Assembly: GCA_903875215.1 (NCBI GenBank)
Contig: CAIQVH010000021.1
Coordinates: 1-64,000, forward strand
Source: an uncultured Anaerolineae bacterium
GTDB lineage: Bacteria; Chloroflexota; Anaerolineae; Anaerolineales; Villigracilaceae
DNA: 64,000 nucleotides
Direction of reading: 5' to 3'
Below are positions 26,279-34,067 of this stretch, piece after piece. How positions within the stretch are numbered: position 1 is the stretch's first letter; each line of letters starts with the position of its first letter. The notes under the pieces were generated by a model, which ran no database searches, had not been told where the DNA came from, and saw only the letters and a list, made by a program, of their open reading frames with translations. The position numbers were made by a program, and so were the translations under genes.

Positions 26279-27874
26279 ATGGCAGAAACACCCACAGCTC
26301 AGACACCCGGAACTCCCGCCGAATTGGGACGAGAAACTCCCGCCGAATTGGGACGGGGAAGCCCCGCCGAATTGGGACGGGGAAGCCCCGCCGAATTGGG
26401 ACGGGGAAGCCCCGCCGAATTAGGGCGGGGAAAATATCGCCTGCTCACCGCGCTGGGACAGGGCGGCATGGCGCAGGTCTACCGCGCCTACCAGCCCCAG
26501 CTCGACCGCTACGTGGCGATCAAGATCCTGCGCACCGACCTGGATGAACAGGCGGAATTTCTCGGGCGCTTTCGCCGTGAAGCGCAAGCCGTCTCCAGCC
26601 TGCGCCACCCCAACATCATCCAGATTTTCGATTTCGACGTGCAGGACGAGCGCCCCTACATGGTGATGGAATTGCTGGAAGGCGATACCCTGCGCGCCCG
26701 CCTGAACCAGTGCCGCCTGCAAGGGGAGCGGATGCCGCTGGCTGAGAGTGTGCGCATCCTGCAAGAAGTGCTGGCCGGGCTGGCTTACGCCCACGCCGCC
26801 GGCATCATCCACCGCGATATCAAACCCGCCAACATCCTGCTCACCCGGCGCGGCCAGGCCGTCCTGACCGATTTCGGCATCGCCCAGATCGTCGGCGCCA
26901 CGCGGCATACCGTCTCCGGCGCGCTGCTGGGCACCCTCAGCTACATGGCCCCCGAACAGGGTCTGAGCGGTGAGTGTGACCCGCGCAGCGACCTGTATTC
27001 GCTCGGCATCGTGTTTTATGAAATGCTGACCGGTTCCCCACCCTTTGAAGCGGCCACGCCGCTGGCAATTCTGCTCCAGCACCTGAATGACTCCCCGCCG
27101 CCGCCCTGCCAGCTCGACCCGGACCTGCCGCCCGCCCTCGAACAGATCACGCTCAAAGCGCTCGCCAAGCAGCCCGCTGATCGTTACCAGAGCGCCGCGG
27201 AAATGCTCTCCGCCCTCGACCAGGCCCTGGGCGCCGGGCTGCCCGCCACCGCGCGGCGCGCCCTGGCAGCCGACCGGCATGCTTCAGCCGGAGCGGCGCC
27301 CGGCGTTTATTCCGGCGCAGCCCGCCAGCAGCTGCTCGGCCAGCCCATTACCACAGCTGAAACCGCTGCCGCCGCCCGCATCCCGGCCCTTGCCCGGCTG
27401 GAGACCCTCATCCGCCCGATCAGTCCGGTCAGCAGCCTGCTGCTCAGCCTGACGGTCTTCAGCCTGGTCAACCTGGCCGCCGCCAGCCTGGGCGCCCTGA
27501 CGGGACGCAACCTGCTGCAAACCAGCTGGCCGTTTGAAATCTTCCTGGTTGCCGCCCTGCTGGCATTTCTCGGATGGGGGACGCAAACCCCCTGGCTGCT
27601 GCTGCCGGTCATCCTGCTCGGTGCCAACGCCGCCTTGCTCGGCTACGCCGCCCTGACCGGCCGCTGGACCGACTGGAGCTTCCTGTGGATGGTTGAACCG
27701 CTGGTGGTTGGCGTGTCCATCTACCTGCCCGCCCGCCTGGCGGAACGTTCCGCCGCCGAAGCGCGCTTCTGGGCGCGCCTGGCCGGGCTGACGCTCGGAA
27801 TCCTGTGCATCCTGCTGGCTGTCCTGCTGGGCTGGCTGGCCCTGCCAATTTCCCATCTCCCCACCGGCGGGTAA
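26279..27874 (+). CDS. Membrane-anchored Ser/Thr protein kinase (PknB-like)
   Basis: The 531-residue protein has an N-terminal stretch of five near-identical 8-residue repeats (about residues 11-50, consensus GSPAELGR). A complete Hanks kinase domain then starts at GKYRLLTALGQGG, with Lys82 (VAIKIL), HRDIKPANILL (Asp180) and DFGIAQ (Asp198). A hydrophilic linker follows, and after about residue 385 there are four to five membrane segments. No extracytoplasmic sensor such as PASTA is present. It is translated just after the FHA regulator and could phosphorylate threonines recognised by that FHA domain (inference). The ATG at 26279 has GGGGGAG adjacent. Confidence 0.93.
   Translation: MAETPTAQTPGTPAELGRETPAELGRGSPAELGRGSPAELGRGSPAELGRGKYRLLTALGQGGMAQVYRAYQPQLDRYVAIKILRTDLDEQAEFLGRFRREAQAVSSLRHPNIIQIFDFDVQDERPYMVMELLEGDTLRARLNQCRLQGERMPLAESVRILQEVLAGLAYAHAAGIIHRDIKPANILLTRRGQAVLTDFGIAQIVGATRHTVSGALLGTLSYMAPEQGLSGECDPRSDLYSLGIVFYEMLTGSPPFEAATPLAILLQHLNDSPPPPCQLDPDLPPALEQITLKALAKQPADRYQSAAEMLSALDQALGAGLPATARRALAADRHASAGAAPGVYSGAARQQLLGQPITTAETAAAARIPALARLETLIRPISPVSSLLLSLTVFSLVNLAAASLGALTGRNLLQTSWPFEIFLVAALLAFLGWGTQTPWLLLPVILLGANAALLGYAALTGRWTDWSFLWMVEPLVVGVSIYLPARLAERSAAEARFWARLAGLTLGILCILLAVLLGWLALPISHLPTGG
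26309..26428 (+). repeat. Five tandem 24-bp repeats in the kinase N-terminus
   Basis: Five direct 24-bp units (26309-26332, 26333-26356, 26357-26380, 26381-26404, 26405-26428) encode GTPAELGR, ETPAELGR and three copies of GSPAELGR. Units 3 and 4 are identical, and unit 5 differs by two bases. The near-identity at the DNA level indicates recent slippage or array expansion, and copy number is expected to vary between strains. Confidence 0.93.
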
Positions 27875-27904
27875 GCCCCGCCTCCCTTGTAAAAGCCGCG
27901 CCCC

Positions 27905-28399
27905 ATGAAACTCGCCACCCTGTGCTATATCAAACACAACCACCAGACGCTCATGCTGCACCGCATCACCAAACCCAACGACATCCACGCTGGAAAATGG
28001 AACGGGCTGGGCGGCAAGCTCGAGCCGGGCGAATCACCCGAAGCCTGCGTCATCCGCGAGGTGCGTGAAGAATCCGGGCTGGAAATCCACCAGCCGCGCT
28101 ATCACGGCCTGCTGATTTTTGCCAATTTCAAGTCTGAAGATTGGTACGTCTGGGTCTTCACTGCCGATCAATTCAGCGGGGAACTGCGCGACTCGAGCGA
28201 AGGCCGCCTGGGTTGGATCCCCGATGAAGCGCTGGTTGCCGCGCCGAAAGAGGGCGGGGCTGCCCTGCCGCTCTGGCCCTCCGACCGGATCTTTTTCCCA
28301 TGGCTCGAAAGTGGGCGTATTTTCTCGGCGCGCTTCCAATACGCAGACGAAGTGATGCTCGGGCATGAAGTGGTCTTTTACGGGCCGACGAATTTGTAG
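27905..28399 (+). CDS. Nudix hydrolase (MutT/MTH1-like)
   Basis: The 164-residue protein contains a full Nudix box, GKLEPGESPEACVIREV followed by REESGLEI, giving the G-x5-E-x7-RE-U-x-EE-x-G-U pattern for metal and diphosphate binding. The preceding MLHRITKPNDIHAGKWNGLG resembles MTH1-type 8-oxo-dGTP diphosphatases. The likely role is hydrolysis of oxidised or other nucleoside di- or triphosphates, although substrate assignment by motif is weak for Nudix proteins. It lies 30 nt after the kinase gene. Confidence 0.88.
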   Translation: MKLATLCYIKHNHQTLMLHRITKPNDIHAGKWNGLGGKLEPGESPEACVIREVREESGLEIHQPRYHGLLIFANFKSEDWYVWVFTADQFSGELRDSSEGRLGWIPDEALVAAPKEGGAALPLWPSDRIFFPWLESGRIFSARFQYADEVMLGHEVVFYGPTNL

Positions 28400-28424
28400 G
28401 GCTGTCTGATGGCCGGCTTGGCAG

Positions 28425-28430
28425 TATAAT
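28425..28430 (+). promoter_or_regulatory. -10 box positioned for a leaderless coaBC transcript
   Basis: TATAAT ends 8 nt before the coaBC ATG at 28439. Transcription would start at about 28437-28439, at or next to the start codon, leaving no room for a ribosome-binding site, and none is visible. The same layout occurs before rsmG and before the TolB-like gene. Confidence 0.55.
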
Positions 28431-28438
28431 CGGCAGAT

Positions 28439-29683
28439 ATGGCGGTATTTAAGCAAAAACACCTTCTGCTCGGCGTGACCGGGTCCATCGCAGCCTACAA
28501 AGCCGCCGAGCTGGCCTCCCGGCTGACTCAGCAGGGCGCGCTGGTTGATGTGATTCTGACCCCCGCCGCCGAAAAATTCATCACCCCGCTTACTTTTCAA
28601 TCTGTTACCGGGCGCCGCGCCTACACTGACGCGGACTTGTGGGGCGGCGAGGCGCATGTTTTGCACGTCGGGCTGGGCCGTGCCGCCGACCTGCTGCTGA
28701 TCGCTCCTTGCACGGCCAACACACTGGCCAGGCTGGCCCACGGCCTGGCCGATAACCTGCTGACGGTGACGGCCCTGGCGGCGGGCGGCGCCGGAACACC
28801 CATCCTGCTGGCCCCGGCCATGGATGCGGGCATGTACGAGCATCCGGCCACGCAGGCCAGCGTGCGCGCCCTGCGCGAGCGTGGCGTCGAGTTCGCCGGG
28901 CCGGCGGCGGGGCGCATGGCTTCGGGTCTGAGTGGGTTGGGCCGTATGCTGGAGCCGGTGGAGATTCTGGGCCACGCGCGGCTGGCGCTGGCGCGCGGCG
29001 GGCCGCTGGCCGGCCGCCACCTGGTCATCACTGCCGGCGGGACGCAGGAGCCGATTGATCCCGTCCGCTACCTGACCAATCGCTCTTCGGGGAAGCAGGG
29101 CTATGCCCTGGCGCTGGCGGCTCTGGAGGCCGGCGCGCAGGTGACGCTGGTGACGCATCCGACCGGGCTGGGGGCGCCGGTTGGGGCGCAGGTGGTGGAG
29201 GTGCGCACCGCCCAGGAAATGCTGGAGGCCGTGCTGGGGGCGCTGGAAAACGCCGATGGCCTGATCATGGCGGCGGCGGTGGCGGATTTTCGGGTCAAGC
29301 GGGTGTCCGGTCACAAGCTTAAGAAACAGGATGGAATTCCGCAGATTGAGCTGGAGGCGGCGCCCGATGTCCTGGGCGCGGTGGCCAGGCTCAGGCCGGG
29401 GTTCAGTCGCCTGAAAGTTGTGGTGGGATTTGCGGCGGAAAGTCAAGATCTGTTGGAAAATGCCGCTGCAAAGCTGGCTTCCAAACAGCTGGATTTGATC
29501 GCCGCGAATGATATTTCGGCTGTAGATGCCGGGTTTGCCGTGGAGACCAACCGGCTGACCCTGCTGTTTGCGGATGGCCGCCGCGAAGCGCTGCCCTTGA
29601 TGGGAAAAGACGAAGCCGCCGAAGCCCTGCTGGAACGGGTGACGGCCTTGATGGAGACTTATGCGCGTTCTCGTACTCTCTGA
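28439..29683 (+). CDS. coaBC: Bifunctional phosphopantothenoylcysteine decarboxylase / phosphopantothenate-cysteine ligase
   Basis: The 414-residue protein has an N-terminal FMN-dependent CoaC half (LLGVTGSIAAYKAAELASRL, APCTANTLARLAHG, PAMDAGMYEHPAT) and a C-terminal CoaB half (VITAGGTQEPIDPVRYLTNR then SSGKQGYALA). It catalyses two successive steps of coenzyme A synthesis: CTP-dependent coupling of cysteine to phosphopantothenate, and decarboxylation to phosphopantetheine. The PAMN motif of E. coli appears here as PAMD. Its 3' end overlaps the next gene by 23 nt. Confidence 0.95.
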   Translation: MAVFKQKHLLLGVTGSIAAYKAAELASRLTQQGALVDVILTPAAEKFITPLTFQSVTGRRAYTDADLWGGEAHVLHVGLGRAADLLLIAPCTANTLARLAHGLADNLLTVTALAAGGAGTPILLAPAMDAGMYEHPATQASVRALRERGVEFAGPAAGRMASGLSGLGRMLEPVEILGHARLALARGGPLAGRHLVITAGGTQEPIDPVRYLTNRSSGKQGYALALAALEAGAQVTLVTHPTGLGAPVGAQVVEVRTAQEMLEAVLGALENADGLIMAAAVADFRVKRVSGHKLKKQDGIPQIELEAAPDVLGAVARLRPGFSRLKVVVGFAAESQDLLENAAAKLASKQLDLIAANDISAVDAGFAVETNRLTLLFADGRREALPLMGKDEAAEALLERVTALMETYARSRTL

Positions 29684-30392
29684 CATTCATGCCAACCTGA
29701 CTGCGCTGGAGGCTGTCCTGGCGGATGCCGGGCCGGTGGACGAAACCTGGTGCCTGGGGGATTTGATCGGCTACGGCCCCGACCCCAACGAAGTGGTGGC
29801 ACGTCTGCGCCAACTGCCCAACCTGGTGTGCATGCTGGGCAACCATGACGTGGCCGCCCTCGGGCAGATGGATCTGGCGGTGTTTAATAACGAGGCGCGC
29901 AAGTCGCTTTTGTGGCAAAAACAGGCGCTCGAGCCGGAGAATGCCGCCTTCCTGGAAAGTCTGCCGCAGGAGACGCTGGTGCGCGAGAATGTTTCGCTGG
30001 CGCACGGCAGTCCGCGTGACCCGGTCTGGGAATATATTCTCAATACGCTGGTGGCGCGTATGAATTTTGGCAGCTTTGCGACTCCCTACTGTTTCGTGGG
30101 TCATTCGCACATCCAGTGCCTGTTTCAGCTCGATCAGCAAGCCGACCGGGTGATGCTGCAGGTGCCGCCCAGCCAGACGCCGCTCCAGCTGACCCCGCGC
30201 GCGATCTTGAACCCGGGCAGTGTCGGCCAGCCGCGCGACCGTGATCCGCGCGCCGCTTATGCCATCTATGACCGCCAGGCCGAAAGCTGGGAGCCGCGCC
30301 GCGTGGCTTACGATGTTCCGGCGGTGCAGGGGCGCATCCGTGCCCGCGGGCTGCCCGAAAAGCACGCCGCGCGCCTGGCGGAAGGCTGGTAA
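29661..30392 (+). CDS. Metallophosphoesterase (calcineurin-like, YfcE/PrpE type)
   Basis: The 243-residue protein has the five metal-binding motifs of the calcineurin-like phosphoesterases: VLVLSDIHAN (DxH), CLGDLIGYGPDPNE (GDxxGxG), MLGNHDVAAL (GNHD), LAHGSPRD and FVGHSHIQCLF (GHSH). Such proteins hydrolyse phosphoesters or diadenosine polyphosphates using two metal ions. The substrate is not known. It starts inside the coaBC coding end, so the two are translationally linked. Confidence 0.9.
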   Translation: MRVLVLSDIHANLTALEAVLADAGPVDETWCLGDLIGYGPDPNEVVARLRQLPNLVCMLGNHDVAALGQMDLAVFNNEARKSLLWQKQALEPENAAFLESLPQETLVRENVSLAHGSPRDPVWEYILNTLVARMNFGSFATPYCFVGHSHIQCLFQLDQQADRVMLQVPPSQTPLQLTPRAILNPGSVGQPRDRDPRAAYAIYDRQAESWEPRRVAYDVPAVQGRIRARGLPEKHAARLAEGW

Positions 30393-30466
30393 TTTGGGTG
30401 GAACCAATTGCAGGAAAAACGCGTCTGTTGAGTGATTGATTTCCTGATTTGAAAAGGAGCAGACTC

Positions 30467-31393
30467 ATGAAACGAAACCTGATTGCCCTGATCCTGGCCG
30501 CGCTGTTGATGACCTCCTGCGCCGCCTCTGCCACCCCCTCCTACGAGAAATATACCGAGCTGGCCTACCCGACCTCCGCCCCGGCCATGGAAGCCCCGGC
30601 TGCCGCTCCCGTTGCCGATAGCCTCGCCGTCCAGGGAACGTCGTTCAACCCGATCCCGCAGGAACGGCTTGTCATCCAAAACGCTGACCTGACGATCGTG
30701 GTGCAGGATCCGCAGGGGCGCATGAATGAAATCGGCGCAATGGCCGCCCGCCTGGGTGGGTTTGTGGTTTCTTCCAACCAGTATGAAACCACCGCGTCGA
30801 ACGGCATCCAGGTGCCCGAGGCATCCATCACGATCCGCGTACCGGCCAAAAGCCTGGAGGATGCCCTGACGCAGATCAAGACCGGGGTGGTGGATGTGCA
30901 GGCTGAAACCCGCTCGGGCCAGGATGTGACCGACCAGTATGTCGATTTGCAATCGCGTCTGAAGGCGCGCCAGGCCGCCGAAAGCCAGCTGTTGAAGATG
31001 ATGGAACAGGCTGAAAGAGCCGAAGATGCGCTGGCCATTTTCAACCAACTGATCCAGATTCAGAGTGAGATCGAAGTGCTGAAGGGCCAGATGACCTACT
31101 TCGAACAGGCCGCCGCACTTTCAGCCATCTCCGTGCGCCTGGTGGCCGAAGAAAGCATCCAGCCGATTGAAATTGCCGGCTGGCAGCCGAAGGGTGTGGC
31201 GCGTGATGCCGCCCAGGCGCTGGTTAATTTCCTGCAAGGATTTGCCAGTTTCCTGATCTGGCTGGCGATTTTTATCCTGCCGGTGGCAGTCGTCAGTATC
31301 CTGCTGCTGGCGTTGCTGTGGCGCGTGCTGCGCTGGTTCTGGCGTAAAGTCTTCCCCAGGAAAACCCCGCCCCCGGCCCAGCCGGCAGCTTAA
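30467..31393 (+). CDS. DUF4349 domain-containing lipoprotein
   Basis: This 308-residue protein starts with a lipoprotein signal peptide: MKRNLIALILAALLMTSC, with the lipobox cysteine at residue 18 and LMTSC as the -4 to +1 stretch. Residues about 60-240 form the DUF4349 region (NADLTIVVQDPQGRMNEIG, QDVTDQYVDLQSRLKARQAA), rich in coiled coil. A transmembrane helix of about 25 residues lies near residue 270, followed by a basic tail (FWRKVFPRK). It is probably anchored at both ends in the cytoplasmic membrane. DUF4349 has no assigned biochemical role. AAAAGGAGC precedes the ATG at 30467. Confidence 0.88.
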   Translation: MKRNLIALILAALLMTSCAASATPSYEKYTELAYPTSAPAMEAPAAAPVADSLAVQGTSFNPIPQERLVIQNADLTIVVQDPQGRMNEIGAMAARLGGFVVSSNQYETTASNGIQVPEASITIRVPAKSLEDALTQIKTGVVDVQAETRSGQDVTDQYVDLQSRLKARQAAESQLLKMMEQAERAEDALAIFNQLIQIQSEIEVLKGQMTYFEQAAALSAISVRLVAEESIQPIEIAGWQPKGVARDAAQALVNFLQGFASFLIWLAIFILPVAVVSILLLALLWRVLRWFWRKVFPRKTPPPAQPAA

Positions 31394-31400
31394 CGGACTC

Positions 31401-31435
31401 AGCGGGAGCGGCACAACGCCGCTCCCGCTTTTTTT
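31401..31435 (+). terminator. Rho-independent terminator after the DUF4349 gene
   Basis: A perfect 12-bp GC-rich stem (31401-31412 with 31418-31429, loop ACAAC) runs into seven T residues. It ends 7 nt after the lipoprotein stop region and separates it from rsmG. Confidence 0.9.
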
Positions 31436-31461
31436 CTGACTGTCGAAATGAGCAAACCGGC

Positions 31462-31467
31462 TATAAT
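31462..31467 (+). promoter_or_regulatory. -10 box positioned for a leaderless rsmG transcript
   Basis: TATAAT ends 6 nt upstream of the rsmG ATG at 31474, so the transcript would begin at or very near the start codon. No ribosome-binding site is present between them. Confidence 0.55.
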
Positions 31468-31473
31468 CTGCGC

Positions 31474-32184
31474 ATGGAAAAACTTGCCCGCGACGCCCAA
31501 ACCCTGTTTGGCCTGACGCTGACCCCCAAACAATTGGCGCAGTTAAGCGCCTATGAGCGCGAACTGCTCGAATGGAACCAGAAATTCAACCTGACGGCTA
31601 TTCGTGAGGTGGATGGCATTCGCGCCAAGCATTTTCTCGATTCCTTCTCGTGCAGCCTGGCCTGGAAGGAACAGCCTCCGCGCCGCCTGGTGGATGTGGG
31701 TACGGGGGCGGGCTTCCCCGGCCTGGTGCTGAAGATTCTCTATCCCGCCATGAAGCTGACGCTGGTCGAATCGGTTGGTAAAAAAGCAAATTTTTGCGCG
31801 CACATTGTCCAGACCCTCGGGTTGGAAAGTGTCGAAGTCCTGACCAGCCGCGCCGAGCAGATTGGCCAGCGCGCGGCGCACCGCGAAAAATATGATTGGG
31901 CTGTGGCCCGCGCCGTGGCCAACCTGCCGGTGCTGAGCGAATATCTGCTCCCGCTGGTGCGCGTCGGCGGTGGTGTGCTGGCCCAAAAAGGCGCCAGCGG
32001 CCCGGCCGAAGCCCAGGCCTCCGAAAAAGCGTTCAAACTGCTGGGGGGAAAACTGCGCCAGATCATCCCGGTGGAACTGCCGGGCGTGGCCGAAGAACGC
32101 TACCTGGTCATCGTGGATAAATCTGCCGCCACCCCGCCCCTCTACCCGCGAAAAGACGGCCAACCGGCCAAAAAACCGCTCTAA
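31474..32184 (+). CDS. rsmG: 16S rRNA (guanine527-N7)-methyltransferase
   Basis: The 236-residue protein matches RsmG/GidB: N-terminal WNQKFNLTAIRE, the SAM loop VDVGTGAGFPGLVLKI, LVESVGKKANFC, and VARAVANLPVLSEYLLPL followed by the Lys-rich GGGVLAQKG. It methylates N7 of G527 in 16S rRNA. Its C-terminal few residues and stop overlap, tail to tail by 4 nt, the ThyX-like gene on the other strand (32181-32184). Confidence 0.95.
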   Translation: MEKLARDAQTLFGLTLTPKQLAQLSAYERELLEWNQKFNLTAIREVDGIRAKHFLDSFSCSLAWKEQPPRRLVDVGTGAGFPGLVLKILYPAMKLTLVESVGKKANFCAHIVQTLGLESVEVLTSRAEQIGQRAAHREKYDWAVARAVANLPVLSEYLLPLVRVGGGVLAQKGASGPAEAQASEKAFKLLGGKLRQIIPVELPGVAEERYLVIVDKSAATPPLYPRKDGQPAKKPL

Positions 32185-33611
32185 CTCTCCGCGCTGAAAT
32201 ATCCCTCCTCAATCGTTTGCCAGGGTTCCTGTGGCAGTCGCATCCAGCCCGCCAACAGCGGATGCACGCGCCGGATCTCTTCGGCCATGCGCTGCGCCAC
32301 CTTGCGGATTGAAAAATGCGCGTTGGCCGCCGCGCGCAGCTGGCAAAAGGCATAGGCCTCGCGCAGGTTAAAGGTCGCCAGCACCCGCCGCTGATACCCA
32401 TTGGGCACCACATACTGCGCCACCAGCGGGTTGAAATCGGCCAGCCGCTCCCAGGCCGCGCCCGCCAGATCCATGGCGCGCCGATACGGGTCGCCAAAAC
32501 CGGCTTCCACCAGGCGGCGCGGCACGGCATATCCCAGCCCGGCCGTCAGAGTCTGCGGTGTCTGTGTCATCATGCGGTGACGCTTGAACTCGGCGTACGC
32601 GCCCTGATCCATCACCAGCTCGAAGGTGTAGTGGGTATGTTCCAACTCGCGCAGGGGGATATCAAACCGCCCGAGATGGGCGAACAGCGCCTCGGCCAGC
32701 GGTTCCGCTCCCAGTGCGCGGACGCGGCCCAACGCCTCGCTGTACTCCAGGTTCCCAAAACGGTACAACGCTGAAGCCAGCACCCGCGCTTCGCCATCCG
32801 GGTCATACTCCACCAGCGTGCACCACTCCTTCCTCGCCAACTTCCGATCACCAACCGGCAACCGGCCTTTCTCCGCCTGGCGGGTCAGGGCATTTCCCGC
32901 TTCCTGCAGATATTCCAGCGGCTCGGCATATTTCACCAGCGTTGGGATCTCAGCGCGCGCCACCTCCCGAACTGTATCGCCAATCTCGCGTACCTCGGCC
33001 AGCCCGTGCGAGCGCCACTTGCGGATGGCATTTTCCAGCACCCGGCCATTAGCCGTCATCCCCACATTAGCCAGCGCCGCGGCGGGCAGCAAAAACCGGC
33101 ACGAATCGACATACTGCGAGCGGATGCGCCGGTCCCAGGCCGCGTCGCTTTCATCGGGGCGGCGCGGGGCGCGCTGCTCAACCAGCGCGCGCACCGGTTG
33201 GAGCGAGGCGGCATAGGCCTCGAACAAAGCCCGGCAGGCGGCCAGATATTCCCCGCGCAGCGGGTGGCCTTCCAATTCAGCCGGGATGTGGAAGTTGTCA
33301 GCGTCCCATTTCTGGTAGCGGGTTGATTTTTCGGTGTAGGAAGCCAGCCGGTTCGATTCAATCGCCTCCATGGCCACCCGCGAGGCGTTCTCGATGGCGA
33401 TGTGCAGCACGGCATGTTCGGCCACCGAGGCGTGCCCGTAGCCCACCACCCACTTTTCGTGAAATTCGGCGCTTTGTTCGTCGCTCAACTCGGCGGCAAT
33501 CTCGCGGAAGGATTCGGGCGAGCGGCTGGTGCGCGCAAACGCCACGGCGATGGTTTCGGGGCTGAGAGTTTGGGGAGATAACAGGTAAATTTCACGTTTG
33601 GGGGCAGGCAT
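32181..33611 (-). CDS. thyX: Tandem-duplicated ThyX-like flavin-dependent thymidylate synthase
   Basis: The 476-residue protein is about twice the usual ThyX length and has two ThyX-like halves. The N-terminal half has HASVAEHAVLHIAIEN and NRLASYTEKSTRY (residues 88-100), close to the ThyX signature RHRxxSxNExSxRY but with Asn for the central His. The C-terminal half (about 265-460) has FKRHRMMTQTPQTLTAGLGY, which keeps RHR but lacks the E-x-S-x-RY part, and NLREAYAFCQLRAAANAHFS, like the nucleotide-binding end. Authentic ThyX makes dTMP from dUMP with FAD and methylene-THF. Here the signature is shared between two halves, so either a pseudo-dimer works or function has diverged. No ThyA was seen in this window. 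Confidence 0.8.
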   Translation of the reverse strand: MPAPKREIYLLSPQTLSPETIAVAFARTSRSPESFREIAAELSDEQSAEFHEKWVVGYGHASVAEHAVLHIAIENASRVAMEAIESNRLASYTEKSTRYQKWDADNFHIPAELEGHPLRGEYLAACRALFEAYAASLQPVRALVEQRAPRRPDESDAAWDRRIRSQYVDSCRFLLPAAALANVGMTANGRVLENAIRKWRSHGLAEVREIGDTVREVARAEIPTLVKYAEPLEYLQEAGNALTRQAEKGRLPVGDRKLARKEWCTLVEYDPDGEARVLASALYRFGNLEYSEALGRVRALGAEPLAEALFAHLGRFDIPLRELEHTHYTFELVMDQGAYAEFKRHRMMTQTPQTLTAGLGYAVPRRLVEAGFGDPYRRAMDLAGAAWERLADFNPLVAQYVVPNGYQRRVLATFNLREAYAFCQLRAAANAHFSIRKVAQRMAEEIRRVHPLLAGWMRLPQEPWQTIEEGYFSAES

Positions 33612-33641
33612 GCGGTCGGTGGCTCCTGAGGGGTGGCCGGG

Positions 33642-34067
33642 TTAAAACAATTTTTGGTTCCCGTGGCTGAGCGGGCGGGGCGGAAAAAGCCCGCGCGCCT
33701 GGCACCATTCCGGGGTGGGGCCGTTCCAGCCGTATTGCTCAAAGTCGATGCGGCCCTGGTCGTTGAAAAAGACGCCCTCGGCGCGCAACAGTTCGGCCTG
33801 TTGCCCGGCGCCGGGGCGCGGGCTGATCTTGCCCTGCGCGTTGATCACCCGCTGCCAGGGGACATCCTCGGGGCAGGCGGCCATCGCCCCACCGACCCAG
33901 CGCGCGCCAAAGGCTTCATATTCCTTGGCGGTCATCCCGCCGGGCGGGGGGATCAGCGCGGCCAGCTGTCCGTAGGTGGCCACTTTCCCGGCGGGAATTT
34001 GACGGGCAATCTCCCAGACCTGGGTGCGGTAGGCCTGCGGGTTGGGGGGTGAGGTGAAGGGAGTCAT
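33642..34067 (-). CDS. Alkyltransferase-like protein (MGMT family, no active-site Cys)
   Basis: The 141-residue protein matches the O6-alkylguanine-DNA alkyltransferase fold (IPAGKVATYGQLAALI, RWVGGAMAAC). The PCHR active-site loop reads PWQRV (residues 70-74), with Trp71 in place of the reactive cysteine. This is the hallmark of ATL proteins such as E. coli YbaZ. These bind O6-alkylguanine and flag it for nucleotide excision repair instead of removing it. It overlaps the EamA gene by 4 nt upstream and lies 30 nt before the ThyX-like gene. Confidence 0.9.
   Translation of the reverse strand: MTPFTSPPNPQAYRTQVWEIARQIPAGKVATYGQLAALIPPPGGMTAKEYEAFGARWVGGAMAACPEDVPWQRVINAQGKISPRPGAGQQAELLRAEGVFFNDQGRIDFEQYGWNGPTPEWCQARGLFPPRPLSHGNQKLF

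Noticed and set aside
26309-26428. CRISPR-like or regulatory iteron array
   Set aside because: The 24-bp units are contiguous with no spacers and keep the kinase reading frame, so it is a coding repeat.
28034-29686. 550-codon minus-strand open frame opposite coaBC and the Nudix gene
   Set aside because: Fully antisense to two genes with clear family motifs. The product is Gln/Arg/His-rich without recognisable domain.
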